64,000 nt of DNA from Fluviicoccus sp. (GTDB taxonomy: Bacteria; Pseudomonadota; Gammaproteobacteria; Pseudomonadales; Moraxellaceae), in NCBI RefSeq assembly GCF_030646115.1, contig NZ_JAUSMX010000015.1, positions 248,001 to 312,000 of the forward strand. Direction: 5' to 3'. A program made the position numbers and the translations under genes. The number at the start of each line of letters is the position of its first letter. Position 1 is the first letter of the stretch. The notes beneath the pieces were generated by a model that worked only from the letters and a program-made list of their open reading frames with translations, was not told where the DNA came from and did no database searches. Below are positions 25,897 through 36,039 of this stretch, piece after piece.

Positions 25897-27288
25897 ATGA
25901 ACGGCCGCATTGAACACGACACCATGGGCGAAATTGTTGTGCCCGAAGGCGTCTATTGGGGCGCACAAACCCAGCGCAGCCTGCAGAACTTCAGGATTGG
26001 CGATGAACGCCTGCCGCGCCCGTTGATCCGGGCGCTGGCGCTGGTCAAGAAAGCTGCCGCGCTGGTCAACACCGAACTGGGACAACTGGAGCCTTCGCTG
26101 CTGGCGCTGATTTTACCGGCGGCGGACGAAGTCATGGCCGGTCAATGGGATGACCAGTTTCCGCTGGTGATCTGGCAAACCGGCTCCGGCACCCAAAGCA
26201 ACATGAACTGCAACGAAGTGATCGCCAACCGCGCCAACGTGCTGGCGGGCAAGCCGCCGGGCAGTCAGAGCCCGGTGCATCCCAACGATCACGTCAACCG
26301 CTCCCAGTCCACCAACGACGTCTTCCCCTCCGCCCTTCATATCGCCGCCGCCACCGGCATGCGTCAACAGCTGATTCCCGCCGTCACCGCCTTGCGCCAG
26401 ACGCTGCAACGCAAGGCCGAGGATTTTGCCGCCATCGTCAAGATCGGCCGCACCCATTTGCAGGACGCCACGCCGCTGACGCTGGGCCAGGAATTCAGTG
26501 GCTATGTCAGCCAGCTGGACCATGGCCTGAAACGGCTGGAGCAGGCGCTGGGAGACCTGTATGAACTGGCCATTGGCGGCACCGCCGTGGGCACCGGTCT
26601 GAACACGCACCCGGAGTATGCCGTGCGGACAGCGGCGAAGATTGCCGAACTGACCGGCCTGCCCTTTGTCAGCGCCCCCAACAAATTCGAGGCGCTGGCG
26701 GCGCGGGATGCCGCCGTGCAAACCTCCGGGGCGTTAAAAACGTTGGCGGTGAGTTTGAACAAGATAGCCAATGATGTGCGCTGGCTTGCCAGCGGCCCGC
26801 GCTGCGGCATCGGCGAGTTGCGCATTCCCGAAAATGAACCGGGCTCCAGTATCATGCCCAGCAAGGTTAACCCGACGCAGGCCGAAGCCCTGACCATGGT
26901 TGTAGCGCAAGTGCTGGGCAACGATGTCACCATTTCCATGGCCGGGGCTTCCGGGAATTTCGAGCTGAACGTGTATATGCCGGTGATCAGCCTCAACCTG
27001 CTGCAATCCATTCGTTTGCTGGGCGACGCCTGCAACAGTTTCAACGAACATTGCGCGATGGGCATTGAACCGGTACCGGAAATCATCGACCGGAATTTGC
27101 ATCATTCGCTGATGCTGGTGACGGCGCTGAATCCGAGAATTGGCTATGACAATGCGGCGAAGGTGGCGAAGCAGGCATATCGGGAGGGAAAGACGCTGAG
27201 GGCGGTGGTCATGGAACTGGCGCTGATGAGCGGGGAGGAATTTGATGCACTGGTGCGGCCGGAGGCGATGGTGGGACCGGGGGTGTAA
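25897..27288 (+). CDS. fumC: Fumarate hydratase class II
   Basis: [51 protein letters not shown] signature. Confidence 0.95.
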   Translation: MNGRIEHDTMGEIVVPEGVYWGAQTQRSLQNFRIGDERLPRPLIRALALVKKAAALVNTELGQLEPSLLALILPAADEVMAGQWDDQFPLVIWQTGSGTQSNMNCNEVIANRANVLAGKPPGSQSPVHPNDHVNRSQSTNDVFPSALHIAAATGMRQQLIPAVTALRQTLQRKAEDFAAIVKIGRTHLQDATPLTLGQEFSGYVSQLDHGLKRLEQALGDLYELAIGGTAVGTGLNTHPEYAVRTAAKIAELTGLPFVSAPNKFEALAARDAAVQTSGALKTLAVSLNKIANDVRWLASGPRCGIGELRIPENEPGSSIMPSKVNPTQAEALTMVVAQVLGNDVTISMAGASGNFELNVYMPVISLNLLQSIRLLGDACNSFNEHCAMGIEPVPEIIDRNLHHSLMLVTALNPRIGYDNAAKVAKQAYREGKTLRAVVMELALMSGEEFDALVRPEAMVGPGV

Positions 27289-27339
27289 TGTGTCTCCCCG
27301 GATGAAATGGGTGCAGCCTGAGTCAGCCGGATTTCCCGG

Positions 27340-27981
27340 CTATTTCAGCACCACTGCGATCAGCGCCGCCACGCTGCCCAAGCCAACCACCAGCACAATA
27401 GCCGCGCGCAACAGCGCCGTGTTAATCGCCTTGCTCACTTCGACAATGGCCTGATTCGCGGTGCGGCCGATTTCCTGCACAATTTTCTCCGCATCCGAGG
27501 TGACTTCCACTCGTTGATGGGTAATGGCGTTGGTGATCTCGGCGGTGAGGCCTTGCAAGGTCAGCTGCACCTTCTCCAGTGTATCGGTGACAATGCGGTC
27601 GGCGGAGCCTTCCAGTTCGCGGGTCAGGGTTTCGCTGGTGCGCTGGATGGAGTCTTCCAGTTCCTTCACCAGTTGACGCGCTTCGTTGAAGGTTTCCTGC
27701 TTGGTCTGGTCGGTGAGCGTGGAGAGGTCCGCCAGGATGCGCGGATAGAATTTGTGTTCGAAACGGCGGACGGCGTCCGGCACCACCAGATGAAAGTCGG
27801 TCATGCCGTAATCGGGCCGTGCGTGTCCTTCCTCAATGCAGACACTGCATCCCCGCCCCTTGCGGCCTTCCAGCGAGACATAGTTTTTCAGATGACCCGC
27901 ATGCTGCTTGCATACCGGCTTCTCGCAGGAAACACAGTTTTCCAGTCCCTTCTCTTCATTGCATTGGTAACAGGTAGCCAT
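27340..27981 (-). CDS. N-terminal Cys/His zinc-finger (B-box-like) protein with helical stalk and C-terminal TM
   Basis: CYQCNEEKGLENCVSCEKPVCKQHAGH...CSVCIEEGH; about 110 aa helical region; LLRAAIVLVVGLGSVAALIAVVLK. Confidence 0.7.
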   Translation of the reverse strand: MATCYQCNEEKGLENCVSCEKPVCKQHAGHLKNYVSLEGRKGRGCSVCIEEGHARPDYGMTDFHLVVPDAVRRFEHKFYPRILADLSTLTDQTKQETFNEARQLVKELEDSIQRTSETLTRELEGSADRIVTDTLEKVQLTLQGLTAEITNAITHQRVEVTSDAEKIVQEIGRTANQAIVEVSKAINTALLRAAIVLVVGLGSVAALIAVVLK

Positions 27982-28208
27982 GATCAGGTGTGACTCCAGA
28001 ATTGACGGGCAAAAAAGGCCGGAGAGATTGGAACTCGCCGTCGCTGAGGGTTGGCGCGCGGGACAGACTTCCCTGAGTAACGGGTATCACTGACGCTACA
28101 CCAAAACCGGCCAACGCGCATCCCGCAGATATTTCCGTGCCCTGACTGGTAACTTGATGCTGATCACGTTAAAAAGCCGGATATCTTCCGCCTGTCCGGC
28201 CCTGAATC

Positions 28209-29126
28209 ATGATTGTCCGTCCCCGCGAGCACTGGCTGCGCATGCTGTTCATCTGGCGCGGCTCCGTGCTGCCGCGCATCCTGCCGCAACTGGCCGCCGT
28301 CACCGGCATTGCCTGCCTGGTCACGGTGCTGCATGGGCAGCTTTATCACCTGAAAGTACCGCTTACCTTCGTGCCCTTCACCCTGATCGGCATAGCGCTG
28401 GCGGTCTTCCTCGGCTTCCGCAACAGCGCCAGCTATGACCGTTACTGGGAAGGCCGGAAACTGTGGGGCATTGTGTTGGGGGAAAGCCGTACGCTGGCGC
28501 GGCAGATACTGACCATGCCGCATGCTGTCGAAGCGCCGCGACAACGCCAAGCGGTGCTGACGCTGGCGGCCGTGACCTACGCCCTGCGCCATCAGTTGCG
28601 TCGCACCGACGCCGCGCCTGACCTGCAACGGCTGCTGCCGCCGGAGGTTCTGGAAACACTGCGGACGGCGCAGTTCGTCCCGAACCTGCTGGTGCTGGAT
28701 CTGGCGCGGCAGCTGCAAACCTGGCGGCAACAGCAGCAACTGGACGCCCTGCCCGCCACGGAAATGGAACCGCCGCTGGCGCGGCTGACCGACGCCATCT
28801 GCGGCTGCGAACGGCTGAACAGCACGCCGTTGCCGTACCCCTATTCCGTGATCATGCACCGCACCACCTACCTCTACTGCTTCCTGCTGCCCTTCGGGCT
28901 GGTGGACGCCATCGGCTGGACCACGCCGCTGATGGTGGCCTTTATCGCCTATACCTTCTTTGCGCTGGAAGCCTTGAGTGATGAGCTGGAAGAGCCTTTC
29001 GGGACCAGCGCCAATGACCTGCCATTGGAGGCGATGTGCGTGATGATTGAAACGACGTTGCGGGAAATGCTGGGCGATGGGGAGTTGCCGAAAGCCGTGG
29101 AGCCGGTGGATTATGTGTTGCTGTGA
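28209..29126 (+). CDS. Bestrophin-like (YneE family) membrane protein
   Basis: VPFTLIGIALAVFLGFRNSASYDRYWEGRKLWGIVLGESRTLARQ; EALSDELEEPFGTSANDLPLEAMC. Confidence 0.9.
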   Translation: MIVRPREHWLRMLFIWRGSVLPRILPQLAAVTGIACLVTVLHGQLYHLKVPLTFVPFTLIGIALAVFLGFRNSASYDRYWEGRKLWGIVLGESRTLARQILTMPHAVEAPRQRQAVLTLAAVTYALRHQLRRTDAAPDLQRLLPPEVLETLRTAQFVPNLLVLDLARQLQTWRQQQQLDALPATEMEPPLARLTDAICGCERLNSTPLPYPYSVIMHRTTYLYCFLLPFGLVDAIGWTTPLMVAFIAYTFFALEALSDELEEPFGTSANDLPLEAMCVMIETTLREMLGDGELPKAVEPVDYVLL

Positions 29127-29524
29127 GCGTCCGGGCGGCCCGGATCTTTACCCAGCACCCAAAACACCGCCGACAACAACGCAATGGTGCTCTCCAGCGC
29201 CAGCAACATCAGCACAAACCCGTTCGGCAGGCCGTCCAGCCCGATGCTGATCAGCCGCCCCGCCGCCAGTCCGCCCACCAGCAGCGCCTGCACCATCAAC
29301 GCGGGCCGCGTCATGGACGGCAGTAACGCCCCGATCAGCAACAGCAAACCGATACCGATCTGCAGCCCGCCATAATTGGCGCGCAGCTCATTCAGCGCAC
29401 TGACGGAGTTCGAGGTGATTTCCACCGGAGCCAACGCGGCCAGCGGGTCGTGAAAGGTGGCAAGGCCGATGTAGATAAACGCCAGCGCGCAGAGCACCAG
29501 GAACAGCTTGACCAGACGAGACAT
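29111..29524 (-). CDS. DUF4345-like small membrane protein
   Basis: MSRLVKLFLVLCALAFIYIGLATFHDPLAALAPVEITSNSVSALNELRANYGGLQIGIGLLLL. Confidence 0.7.
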   Translation of the reverse strand: MSRLVKLFLVLCALAFIYIGLATFHDPLAALAPVEITSNSVSALNELRANYGGLQIGIGLLLLIGALLPSMTRPALMVQALLVGGLAAGRLISIGLDGLPNGFVLMLLALESTIALLSAVFWVLGKDPGRPDAHSNT

Positions 29525-29531
29525 GGCAGAC

Positions 29532-30254
29532 TTAGTCCTCCGTGATGCGGTAGGGAAAAGGCTCCTCGAATTTAGCGAGCTTGGCCAGTCTGCGCATACC
29601 CAGAACCGACACATAAGGGGCATTGCGCATGATGGCGTTGACCGCCCAGGACGGGATATTTCCCCCCGGATTTATCGAACCCTCCAATTCCAGCCGTGTT
29701 TCCGCACCCATCGGCGTCAGCTTGATGTCAAAGGTGAATTCAGGAACCCGCACCAGGCCGGAAGACAGAGGCAGGACATTCGGAGCCGCATCAATGTGGA
29801 AAGTGAGATAGCCGCGCTTCTTCGAATACGGCTGTGCCTGCAGGCGCAATACAATGTCACGATCCGGCACAGGCTGCGGCACGTTGACTTTCAGGTAAGC
29901 GTAAAATTCGGTGTCGGATATCTTTTTGACCTGCCGGGACTCAAAGCATTCCCAGAAGTAGCGCTGCAGGTTGTCTGCATCCAGAATGGTCTTGGCGACG
30001 CGCTCCATCGGGGAGTCCATGATCGCTTCAAGCTTGAAAGAACGGACGGCCTTGCCATCCTCAATCTTGTACCAGGCCACGATATTGGTTCGGCGGTCAT
30101 CGCGGATCTTGATCCACTGGTTGCGTACTGCCCGTTCCTGAAACTGGTCAAGGCCATCATCATCATTATTAGTATTGGCAGCCATCGCGACCCAGGGCTG
30201 CATGCCCATGAACAACGCCAGCAAGCCGGCCCCCATCACCTTCCGCATTTTCAT
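29532..30254 (-). CDS. Exported START-domain (SRPBCC) protein, paralog A
   Basis: Signal peptide MKMRKVMGAGLLALFMGMQPWVAMA; START-like body; INPGGNIPSWAVNAIMRNAPYVSVLGMRRL is paralogous to 54489-55217. Confidence 0.8.
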   Translation of the reverse strand: MKMRKVMGAGLLALFMGMQPWVAMAANTNNDDDGLDQFQERAVRNQWIKIRDDRRTNIVAWYKIEDGKAVRSFKLEAIMDSPMERVAKTILDADNLQRYFWECFESRQVKKISDTEFYAYLKVNVPQPVPDRDIVLRLQAQPYSKKRGYLTFHIDAAPNVLPLSSGLVRVPEFTFDIKLTPMGAETRLELEGSINPGGNIPSWAVNAIMRNAPYVSVLGMRRLAKLAKFEEPFPYRITED

Positions 30255-30453
30255 CCCCTCAAACCCTTATGCGCCTTCGGCAAAGGCACTCTTATTGTTA
30301 TGCTGCCACTCACTGATCTTAACATTAATCAATATCAATACCTGAAAATCTGCACCGGCTGCGAAATACGCATTTGACCAGCGAGCTGGTGTCATAGTGG
30401 GGCGAAGGCGCAGCTGCGGTGGATCATGGCCGCAGAAATGAACAAGACTGACT

Positions 30454-30520
30454 CTGTCCAATTTGCCAAGTACCCTGTCCCGTTTTGCTGTGTCCGCAGC
30501 ATGTCACCGGCTGTAGCATG
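30454..30520 (+). promoter_or_regulatory. AraC-type operator/promoter, copy A
   Basis: TGTCCAATTTGCCAAGTACCCTGTCCCGTTTTGC; TGTCC at 30455 and 30476 (21 bp); TAGCATG at 30514 (38 bp from second repeat). Confidence 0.75.
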
Positions 30521-30662
30521 GCCCGGCTGATGCCCCCGCATGGGAACAACACAAAAAACAAGCACTCCCGGTCAGCAGAAAAGCGGTGCGGCTGAGGTCC
30601 ATCACCCATTCTGTGCTCTAAGGCTGCCCCGCCATATACGAATAAAGAATACAGGAGATACC

Positions 30663-33600
30663 ATGACCTTTGCCGACACTGCCCGATTCCGCCTATCGTG
30701 TATCGCCGCGTTGCTATCCCTGAGCGGACAGAGTATTTCCGCACACCCGGAGCCCAGGGCTCCGGAAAACAGCTATAACTGGTACAACGACCGGCCCCTG
30801 ATCAATTCCGCGTATGCCCTCGGGGTTTCGCAATGGAACTTTCTGCAATATTACGCCGAGGCGAAAGCACGTTATGGCGCCTTGCCGCCGGCCGACCAGC
30901 TCGCCAGTGCCAGTGCCGGTTGGAACCAGTATATTTCCTCCAATATCCCCGGCCTGAGCACCGTCATCGTCAATAACAATCCCCCGGACAATGGCGGTGG
31001 CTGGACGATTGCCACCCCCTTGATCCCATTGGTCAACCGCGTGGTCACACCCGTCAACCTGACCGAGGGGTTCCGCAAGCCGCTGCTGCCGCCGATGCGC
31101 CTGACGCACGACGGACGCATCGGCGTGGTTCCCGGCAGCGGCGGCCTGGACGGTAGTCCGCAACCGCTGCGCATCCGGCTCAATCGTCCGGAAGTCCTGA
31201 ACAAACACTTTCTGCAGAGCGCGGCGAGCGTGCCGACACTGGATCCGGTCACCTGGGAAGTCACCGACCACAACAAATGGGGCATGCCCGGCAGCAAGAC
31301 CACGCATTTCGTGTCCATCTGCGAAGGTGAACCGAAAACGCCTGCGGAGAGAAACCCCTACACCTGTGGCATCAACGGACAGGATGACTGCTACAAGCTG
31401 ACGCTGGTCGGCAGCGCCGTCAAGGACACCTTCAGCACCTCTGCCATCTATTCGCTTAAGGATGGCTATCGAACCCTCTATATGCCGCAACTGGAAAAAG
31501 AGGATCGTCTGTACAGCCGGGAGATGACGGTCCGGGTCAGCCTACCAAAAACCGCGCAAGCCAAAATCGCGGAAGTGACGTTCAGCCCGGACCACAAGGA
31601 AGCGCCCATTCGCCAAGGGATCCTGTTTGAACTGAACACCCCGGCGGACGGCCGTATTCTGGTGACCCGGCGGCAAGGACTGCCGCTGGTCTGGCGCCAT
31701 TCGACCACCGGCCTGATGCGCGCCGGCAGCTACGAAATGGTCTATGCCGTGGCGCCCAAGACCGCCGCCCCGTGCGATGTCACCCAATGGGGTGATTTGA
31801 AACCCATTACACATGCCCCCTTCGATCCGGAAGTCAGGGACCGGTATGCGTTCGCCAAGTATCCGTTCCGCGATCCAATGGGCAACCTCATAACCGACGG
31901 CGAGGACATCAAGGCCACCTATCCCTGGCTGGACAAGGACGCCAAGAACCTGTCGCTGATGATCAGCGACGCCAATCTCTTCCGGGACGGTTTCCTGTTC
32001 GATAATTCCCGTTTCCCCAACCGTTGTGTCAACAGCGACTGCACACCCGGTGACTCGCCGGACAAGAGCAATGTCAGCCAGTTCGCCCTGATGGGGGCAT
32101 GGACCAAAGGCAAGATGGCCGTTATTGACAACCGGCTGAACTACGCCGACTTCCGCATCAATCTCGCCAACGCGCTGTACCTGGATCTTTACCAGCCCGG
32201 TTCCGCCTTGCCCGGCACGACCAACAAATCCGCCAGTGTCGAGGTGGGGGCTTACCGGGAAGTCGGCGGCGGCACACCCAAAGACCAGTACATCGCGTTG
32301 AAGGATGAATATGGCAACACCATTCCCGGAGGCGATGGCAAGGCCCTGACCTACCTGATGAAGAACTCGTCGCTGTTCGACAGCATTGAAAACCGCATGA
32401 ACTACAACCCGCACCTGAAGCCCGCCTCGCCGCACGATGTGGTCTGGCTGCTCAGCAGCGGCGCGACGAGCGATGAATTTTCTTTCGACGACCTGCTCAA
32501 CAACAACGCCTTCATCGTCTCGGACATGGTGGCGGCCTACTCGTGGGTCAACCAGAATCCTTTCCGCATGACGGGCTATGATGGCTGGAATGAACTCTAC
32601 GGCTCATGGCGGGGTCAGGTGAAGGTGCAGAATGCAGCCACCACCCTGCCCGACCGCTGGATTGTTCCCCACTCCGGGGATGTGGTGCATGGGCGCATCG
32701 AGCCGGTGGGCAACGGCGGCGTCAAGGGCAAAGGCCTATACTTCAATGGCGATAATACGCGGATATTATACGACATCCCGTCCGGCCAGCCGCACTCCAT
32801 GGCGGCGTCTTCCTGGTTCCACTCCGTGTTCCTGGATGCACGGGGGCTGAGTCCGGATGTGGAGCGGGTGGTCCTCGACTTTCCGGACAAGAGCCGCCTG
32901 ACCATGCTGGATTCCGGCGCAAACGTCACGTTCAAGGCCTATAACAACTTCGGCGAACTGCAGCAGACATTTTCTGTTCCCGCAAGTCTCGTCAAGGCGC
33001 AATGGTTCCAGCTGGGCATCCAGAAATCACCGGCCAACCGGATTACGGTCTTTGTGAATGGCTATCCCTACACGGAATTCCTGTCAACTGCGGCAGACAG
33101 TTCCCTGTTTCAAATGACGGGGGGTGCACTGGTTCTGGGGCGCGCTCACAACAGCTACGACAAGCGCTACTCGAACTGGCTGACCCGGTTGTTCGGGATA
33201 TCGACCGCCACCTCCGCCAACTATGGCGCGTACAAAGGCTGGATGGATGAATACAAGGTTTTTTCCTGGCAGCCCGATCCGGAAACGGCCTGCAATCTGG
33301 CGCACGGTACGCTGCTGGCAACCGGAACTAATCCGCAACTGGCCGAACAGGCCAAGCGGTATTCGTCGGCCATGCATGGCCGCATCACGACAGCGCTCCA
33401 GTTGCGCGGACAACCTTTCTACTCCAGCTATGCCTGCTACATGGACAGCCCGGACCAGGACCGTACAGCCGTGATGCATAGCCTCCCCGCCGGCGCCATC
33501 AGCATCCGCGCCAGCATGCACTTCCCGGAAGGCCCGCTCTACCACGATGCCCCGCGTCCTGACTCCACCACCAACGAATTCTGCCTGATCTGTCATGCCG

Positions 33601-34112
33601 GCAACGAAACCAGCGAAAAAGTCGTCGGGCTGAAGGTGAATGCCCTGGCGTGGAAAAACGTGGCGGCGAAGCTGGATCCGCGTCGTCAACCAACCCAGGC
33701 CCCGCCTTTCATCAGCGGCAACCTTCCGTCCGATTTCCTGAATTCCATCCAGGCCAACTGGGGTGTATCCGGGTCGGGCCTCATTGACGAGTACCTGCAG
33801 CCCGGCAGTAATGGCATATCGCCGGACATCCGCAATCTGGTGACGGTGCAGAACGGCCAGCCGGTGGCGGTGGCGAACTCAGGCGCAACACTTGCCAGAA
33901 GCGGTTTCCGCGCATTACGCCTGAATGCCGGCGGGCTCACCAACCGAGCCATGTTCCAGGTCAGCGGCTCCTTGTCATTCAGTGACACGACCGCCCCGTT
34001 CGAACTGCCGGTGGGCTATTTAAGGAACGGAACCAACCAGGTGACCGTAACGACTTATGCGCCCAACGGACAGCAGAGCTCGCGCGGCTTCAGCATCACG
34101 GTCAGTCCCTAG
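30663..34112 (+). CDS. Large exported protein with LamG-like regions and one CxxCH motif, paralog A
   Basis: AGGAG RBS before ATG 30663; signal peptide; FPEGPLYHDAPRPDSTTNEFCLICHAGNET; KLDPRRQPTQAPPF shared with paralog B. Confidence 0.75.
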   Translation: MTFADTARFRLSCIAALLSLSGQSISAHPEPRAPENSYNWYNDRPLINSAYALGVSQWNFLQYYAEAKARYGALPPADQLASASAGWNQYISSNIPGLSTVIVNNNPPDNGGGWTIATPLIPLVNRVVTPVNLTEGFRKPLLPPMRLTHDGRIGVVPGSGGLDGSPQPLRIRLNRPEVLNKHFLQSAASVPTLDPVTWEVTDHNKWGMPGSKTTHFVSICEGEPKTPAERNPYTCGINGQDDCYKLTLVGSAVKDTFSTSAIYSLKDGYRTLYMPQLEKEDRLYSREMTVRVSLPKTAQAKIAEVTFSPDHKEAPIRQGILFELNTPADGRILVTRRQGLPLVWRHSTTGLMRAGSYEMVYAVAPKTAAPCDVTQWGDLKPITHAPFDPEVRDRYAFAKYPFRDPMGNLITDGEDIKATYPWLDKDAKNLSLMISDANLFRDGFLFDNSRFPNRCVNSDCTPGDSPDKSNVSQFALMGAWTKGKMAVIDNRLNYADFRINLANALYLDLYQPGSALPGTTNKSASVEVGAYREVGGGTPKDQYIALKDEYGNTIPGGDGKALTYLMKNSSLFDSIENRMNYNPHLKPASPHDVVWLLSSGATSDEFSFDDLLNNNAFIVSDMVAAYSWVNQNPFRMTGYDGWNELYGSWRGQVKVQNAATTLPDRWIVPHSGDVVHGRIEPVGNGGVKGKGLYFNGDNTRILYDIPSGQPHSMAASSWFHSVFLDARGLSPDVERVVLDFPDKSRLTMLDSGANVTFKAYNNFGELQQTFSVPASLVKAQWFQLGIQKSPANRITVFVNGYPYTEFLSTAADSSLFQMTGGALVLGRAHNSYDKRYSNWLTRLFGISTATSANYGAYKGWMDEYKVFSWQPDPETACNLAHGTLLATGTNPQLAEQAKRYSSAMHGRITTALQLRGQPFYSSYACYMDSPDQDRTAVMHSLPAGAISIRASMHFPEGPLYHDAPRPDSTTNEFCLICHAGNETSEKVVGLKVNALAWKNVAAKLDPRRQPTQAPPFISGNLPSDFLNSIQANWGVSGSGLIDEYLQPGSNGISPDIRNLVTVQNGQPVAVANSGATLARSGFRALRLNAGGLTNRAMFQVSGSLSFSDTTAPFELPVGYLRNGTNQVTVTTYAPNGQQSSRGFSITVSP

Positions 34113-34118
34113 CACTCT

Positions 34119-34156
34119 GCCCCGCGGCCTGCGGTGAGGGATCACCGCAGGCCGCG
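34119..34156. terminator. 17-bp perfect-stem hairpin after paralog A
   Basis: CCCGCGGCCTGCGGTGA-GGGA-TCACCGCAGGCCGCGGG; no strong U-tract. Confidence 0.55.
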
Positions 34157-34236
34157 GGATTGGCTTGCTGCATTTACCCTGATTAATGCATCGTTCGTTG
34201 ACCAACGGCTGGCGAACTAATCCCCTCCTTGTCCCG

Positions 34237-34302
34237 TGTCCAATTTGCCAAGCGTCCTGTCCCGTTTCGCTGTGTGTCCGCCCCCAACCCAAAAGTATCA
34301 TG
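34237..34302 (+). promoter_or_regulatory. AraC-type operator/promoter, copy B
   Basis: TGTCCAATTTGCCAAGCGTCCTGTCCCGTTTCGC; TGTCC at 34237 and 34258 (21 bp); TATCATG at 34296 (38 bp from second repeat). Confidence 0.75.
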
Positions 34303-34360
34303 CGCAAAATAAAACCATTGGCTCCGGGTATCCGGAAAATCACACATGAGAGGCGGGCCC

Positions 34361-35686
34361 GTGAAAACACGAAATTTCAATCAGCATGGTACTTTCCTGC
34401 TCCTGGCCCTGATGTTGGCGCTATTGCCAATCCATAGTCACGCGGCCGACAAAAATACGGACCGTTTTTGGCACGGATTATATGGACGCAGCTATGACTA
34501 CTACGTCCCCGAAAAAGTCAAACGTAATGCGCCTTTGCTGCTCGTTTTTCACGGAATTTATGGCGACTCCACAAAAGGATGGGCGGAGGTCGGCAACCCC
34601 AGGGATTTGCCTGCACTGGCGGATGAACATGGTTTTGTCATTATGTGGATGGAATCCAGCCAGCAGCTTTTCGGGGCCGGAAAAGCCTGGAATGCGGGGC
34701 CGTGCTGTTTCCCCGCAGGCGCTCTTAACGTAGATGACGTCGGTTACACCCTGGAGTCTGTTAAACGTCTCCGGCAACTGGTGAAGGACAAGGCCGGCAT
34801 TGATGACACTCGCATTTACCTGATGGGGCATTCCAACGGGGCGGCCATGGTGCATCGTCTGGCGCTTGAAAAATCCGATTTATTTACGGCAATTGTTCCA
34901 TCCAGCTTTCCGGTAATAGACAACTTTTCCTGGCATATCCCTGACTGGTGGGTCCAGCGTCGCCCCGTCCCCGTGCTAGCGATGCATGCGACGGATGACA
35001 ATGTCGTTCCCTATGCCGGTCATCAGTTTATCCCCCCTTATTTTACCCTCAAATGGTTCGCCAGCGCCCATGAAGGACTGCAAACCTGGGCCGCCAGAAA
35101 TGGCTGTACTGATCCTCTTTCTGCCAAGGTTCCTCATCCCACAGGTGAGGGCTCTTACACCGAGAGTCGATCACGTTGCCGTCAGGAAGTTTCAGTTAAC
35201 CTTTTGACATTCCCTCAAGGAAAGCACAACTCCCGGTACCCCGAAACCACCGGGGGGGTGGATGTGGTTCGCGATGCCTGGGACTTTTTGTCGAAACACC
35301 GGAAACCGGGGCACAAGTCGGATCGTCTTTGGTCGGGCCAGGAGTTACATCCTGACCAATACCTGACGACCGATGACGGACTGTTCCGCCTTGATGTCCA
35401 GGGTGACGGCAACGTGGTGCTGAAGAACGCCCGGACGGACAGCATCATCTGGAGCTCCGGAACCCGAGGCTCAGGGGCTGACAAGCTGGTATTGCAGCAG
35501 GACGGCAATCTGGTGATATGGAACGAGGGTTACTGGGGTTGGAAAGGCATATTTCCCGCCTATTTCAACGCGCGTGCAGTCTGGTCCAGCAACAGCGCCG
35601 GAAGTGGGGAGTCACGCCTGCAAATCAGCACCAACGGCAAGTTGCAGATCATTCGCAATGGCAAGTCCGTCTGGTCGCAAGGTTGA
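34361..35686 (+). CDS. Secreted PHB-depolymerase/LpqC-like esterase with C-terminal bulb-type lectin domain, paralog A
   Basis: GTG start with GAGAGG RBS; GHSNGAAM nucleophile elbow; C-terminal LDVQGDGNVVLKN, VLQQDGNLVIWNEG repeats. Confidence 0.82.
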   Translation: MKTRNFNQHGTFLLLALMLALLPIHSHAADKNTDRFWHGLYGRSYDYYVPEKVKRNAPLLLVFHGIYGDSTKGWAEVGNPRDLPALADEHGFVIMWMESSQQLFGAGKAWNAGPCCFPAGALNVDDVGYTLESVKRLRQLVKDKAGIDDTRIYLMGHSNGAAMVHRLALEKSDLFTAIVPSSFPVIDNFSWHIPDWWVQRRPVPVLAMHATDDNVVPYAGHQFIPPYFTLKWFASAHEGLQTWAARNGCTDPLSAKVPHPTGEGSYTESRSRCRQEVSVNLLTFPQGKHNSRYPETTGGVDVVRDAWDFLSKHRKPGHKSDRLWSGQELHPDQYLTTDDGLFRLDVQGDGNVVLKNARTDSIIWSSGTRGSGADKLVLQQDGNLVIWNEGYWGWKGIFPAYFNARAVWSSNSAGSGESRLQISTNGKLQIIRNGKSVWSQG

Positions 35687-36039
35687 CCAGCCTGTCTTTC
35701 CTTTAAACAGACGTCATTCATATTCATCACAGGCAGGTGTATTCGGATAGTCCGGTCTTGGTGTTTCCCCGAGTTGAAGCGGCAAGCCGGTCCTGCTTCA
35801 CACATGCGCTAGCGTTACTCCAAGGAAAGCAGAGTCAACGCTGTTTCACCATCCCGGTAAGCCTCTGTTCCGGGACTTCCTGATATGCCGGTTCCGGTTA
35901 GTGCGAAAGTTGCCCTACGTACTTCCGGCTTGCATGGATAAACCTTTTCGTACGCCTTCCAGAGGGCGTGATGAGAACGGGCATTACTAGAAAAATCGCT
36001 CGGTACTTGTATTCAAACCTGTTTTACGGAGTATATGTT

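Noticed and set aside
34361-35686. Naming the esterases PHB depolymerases outright
   Set aside because: The catalytic fold fits, but the C-terminal domain is lectin-like and the family includes feruloyl/acetyl esterases.
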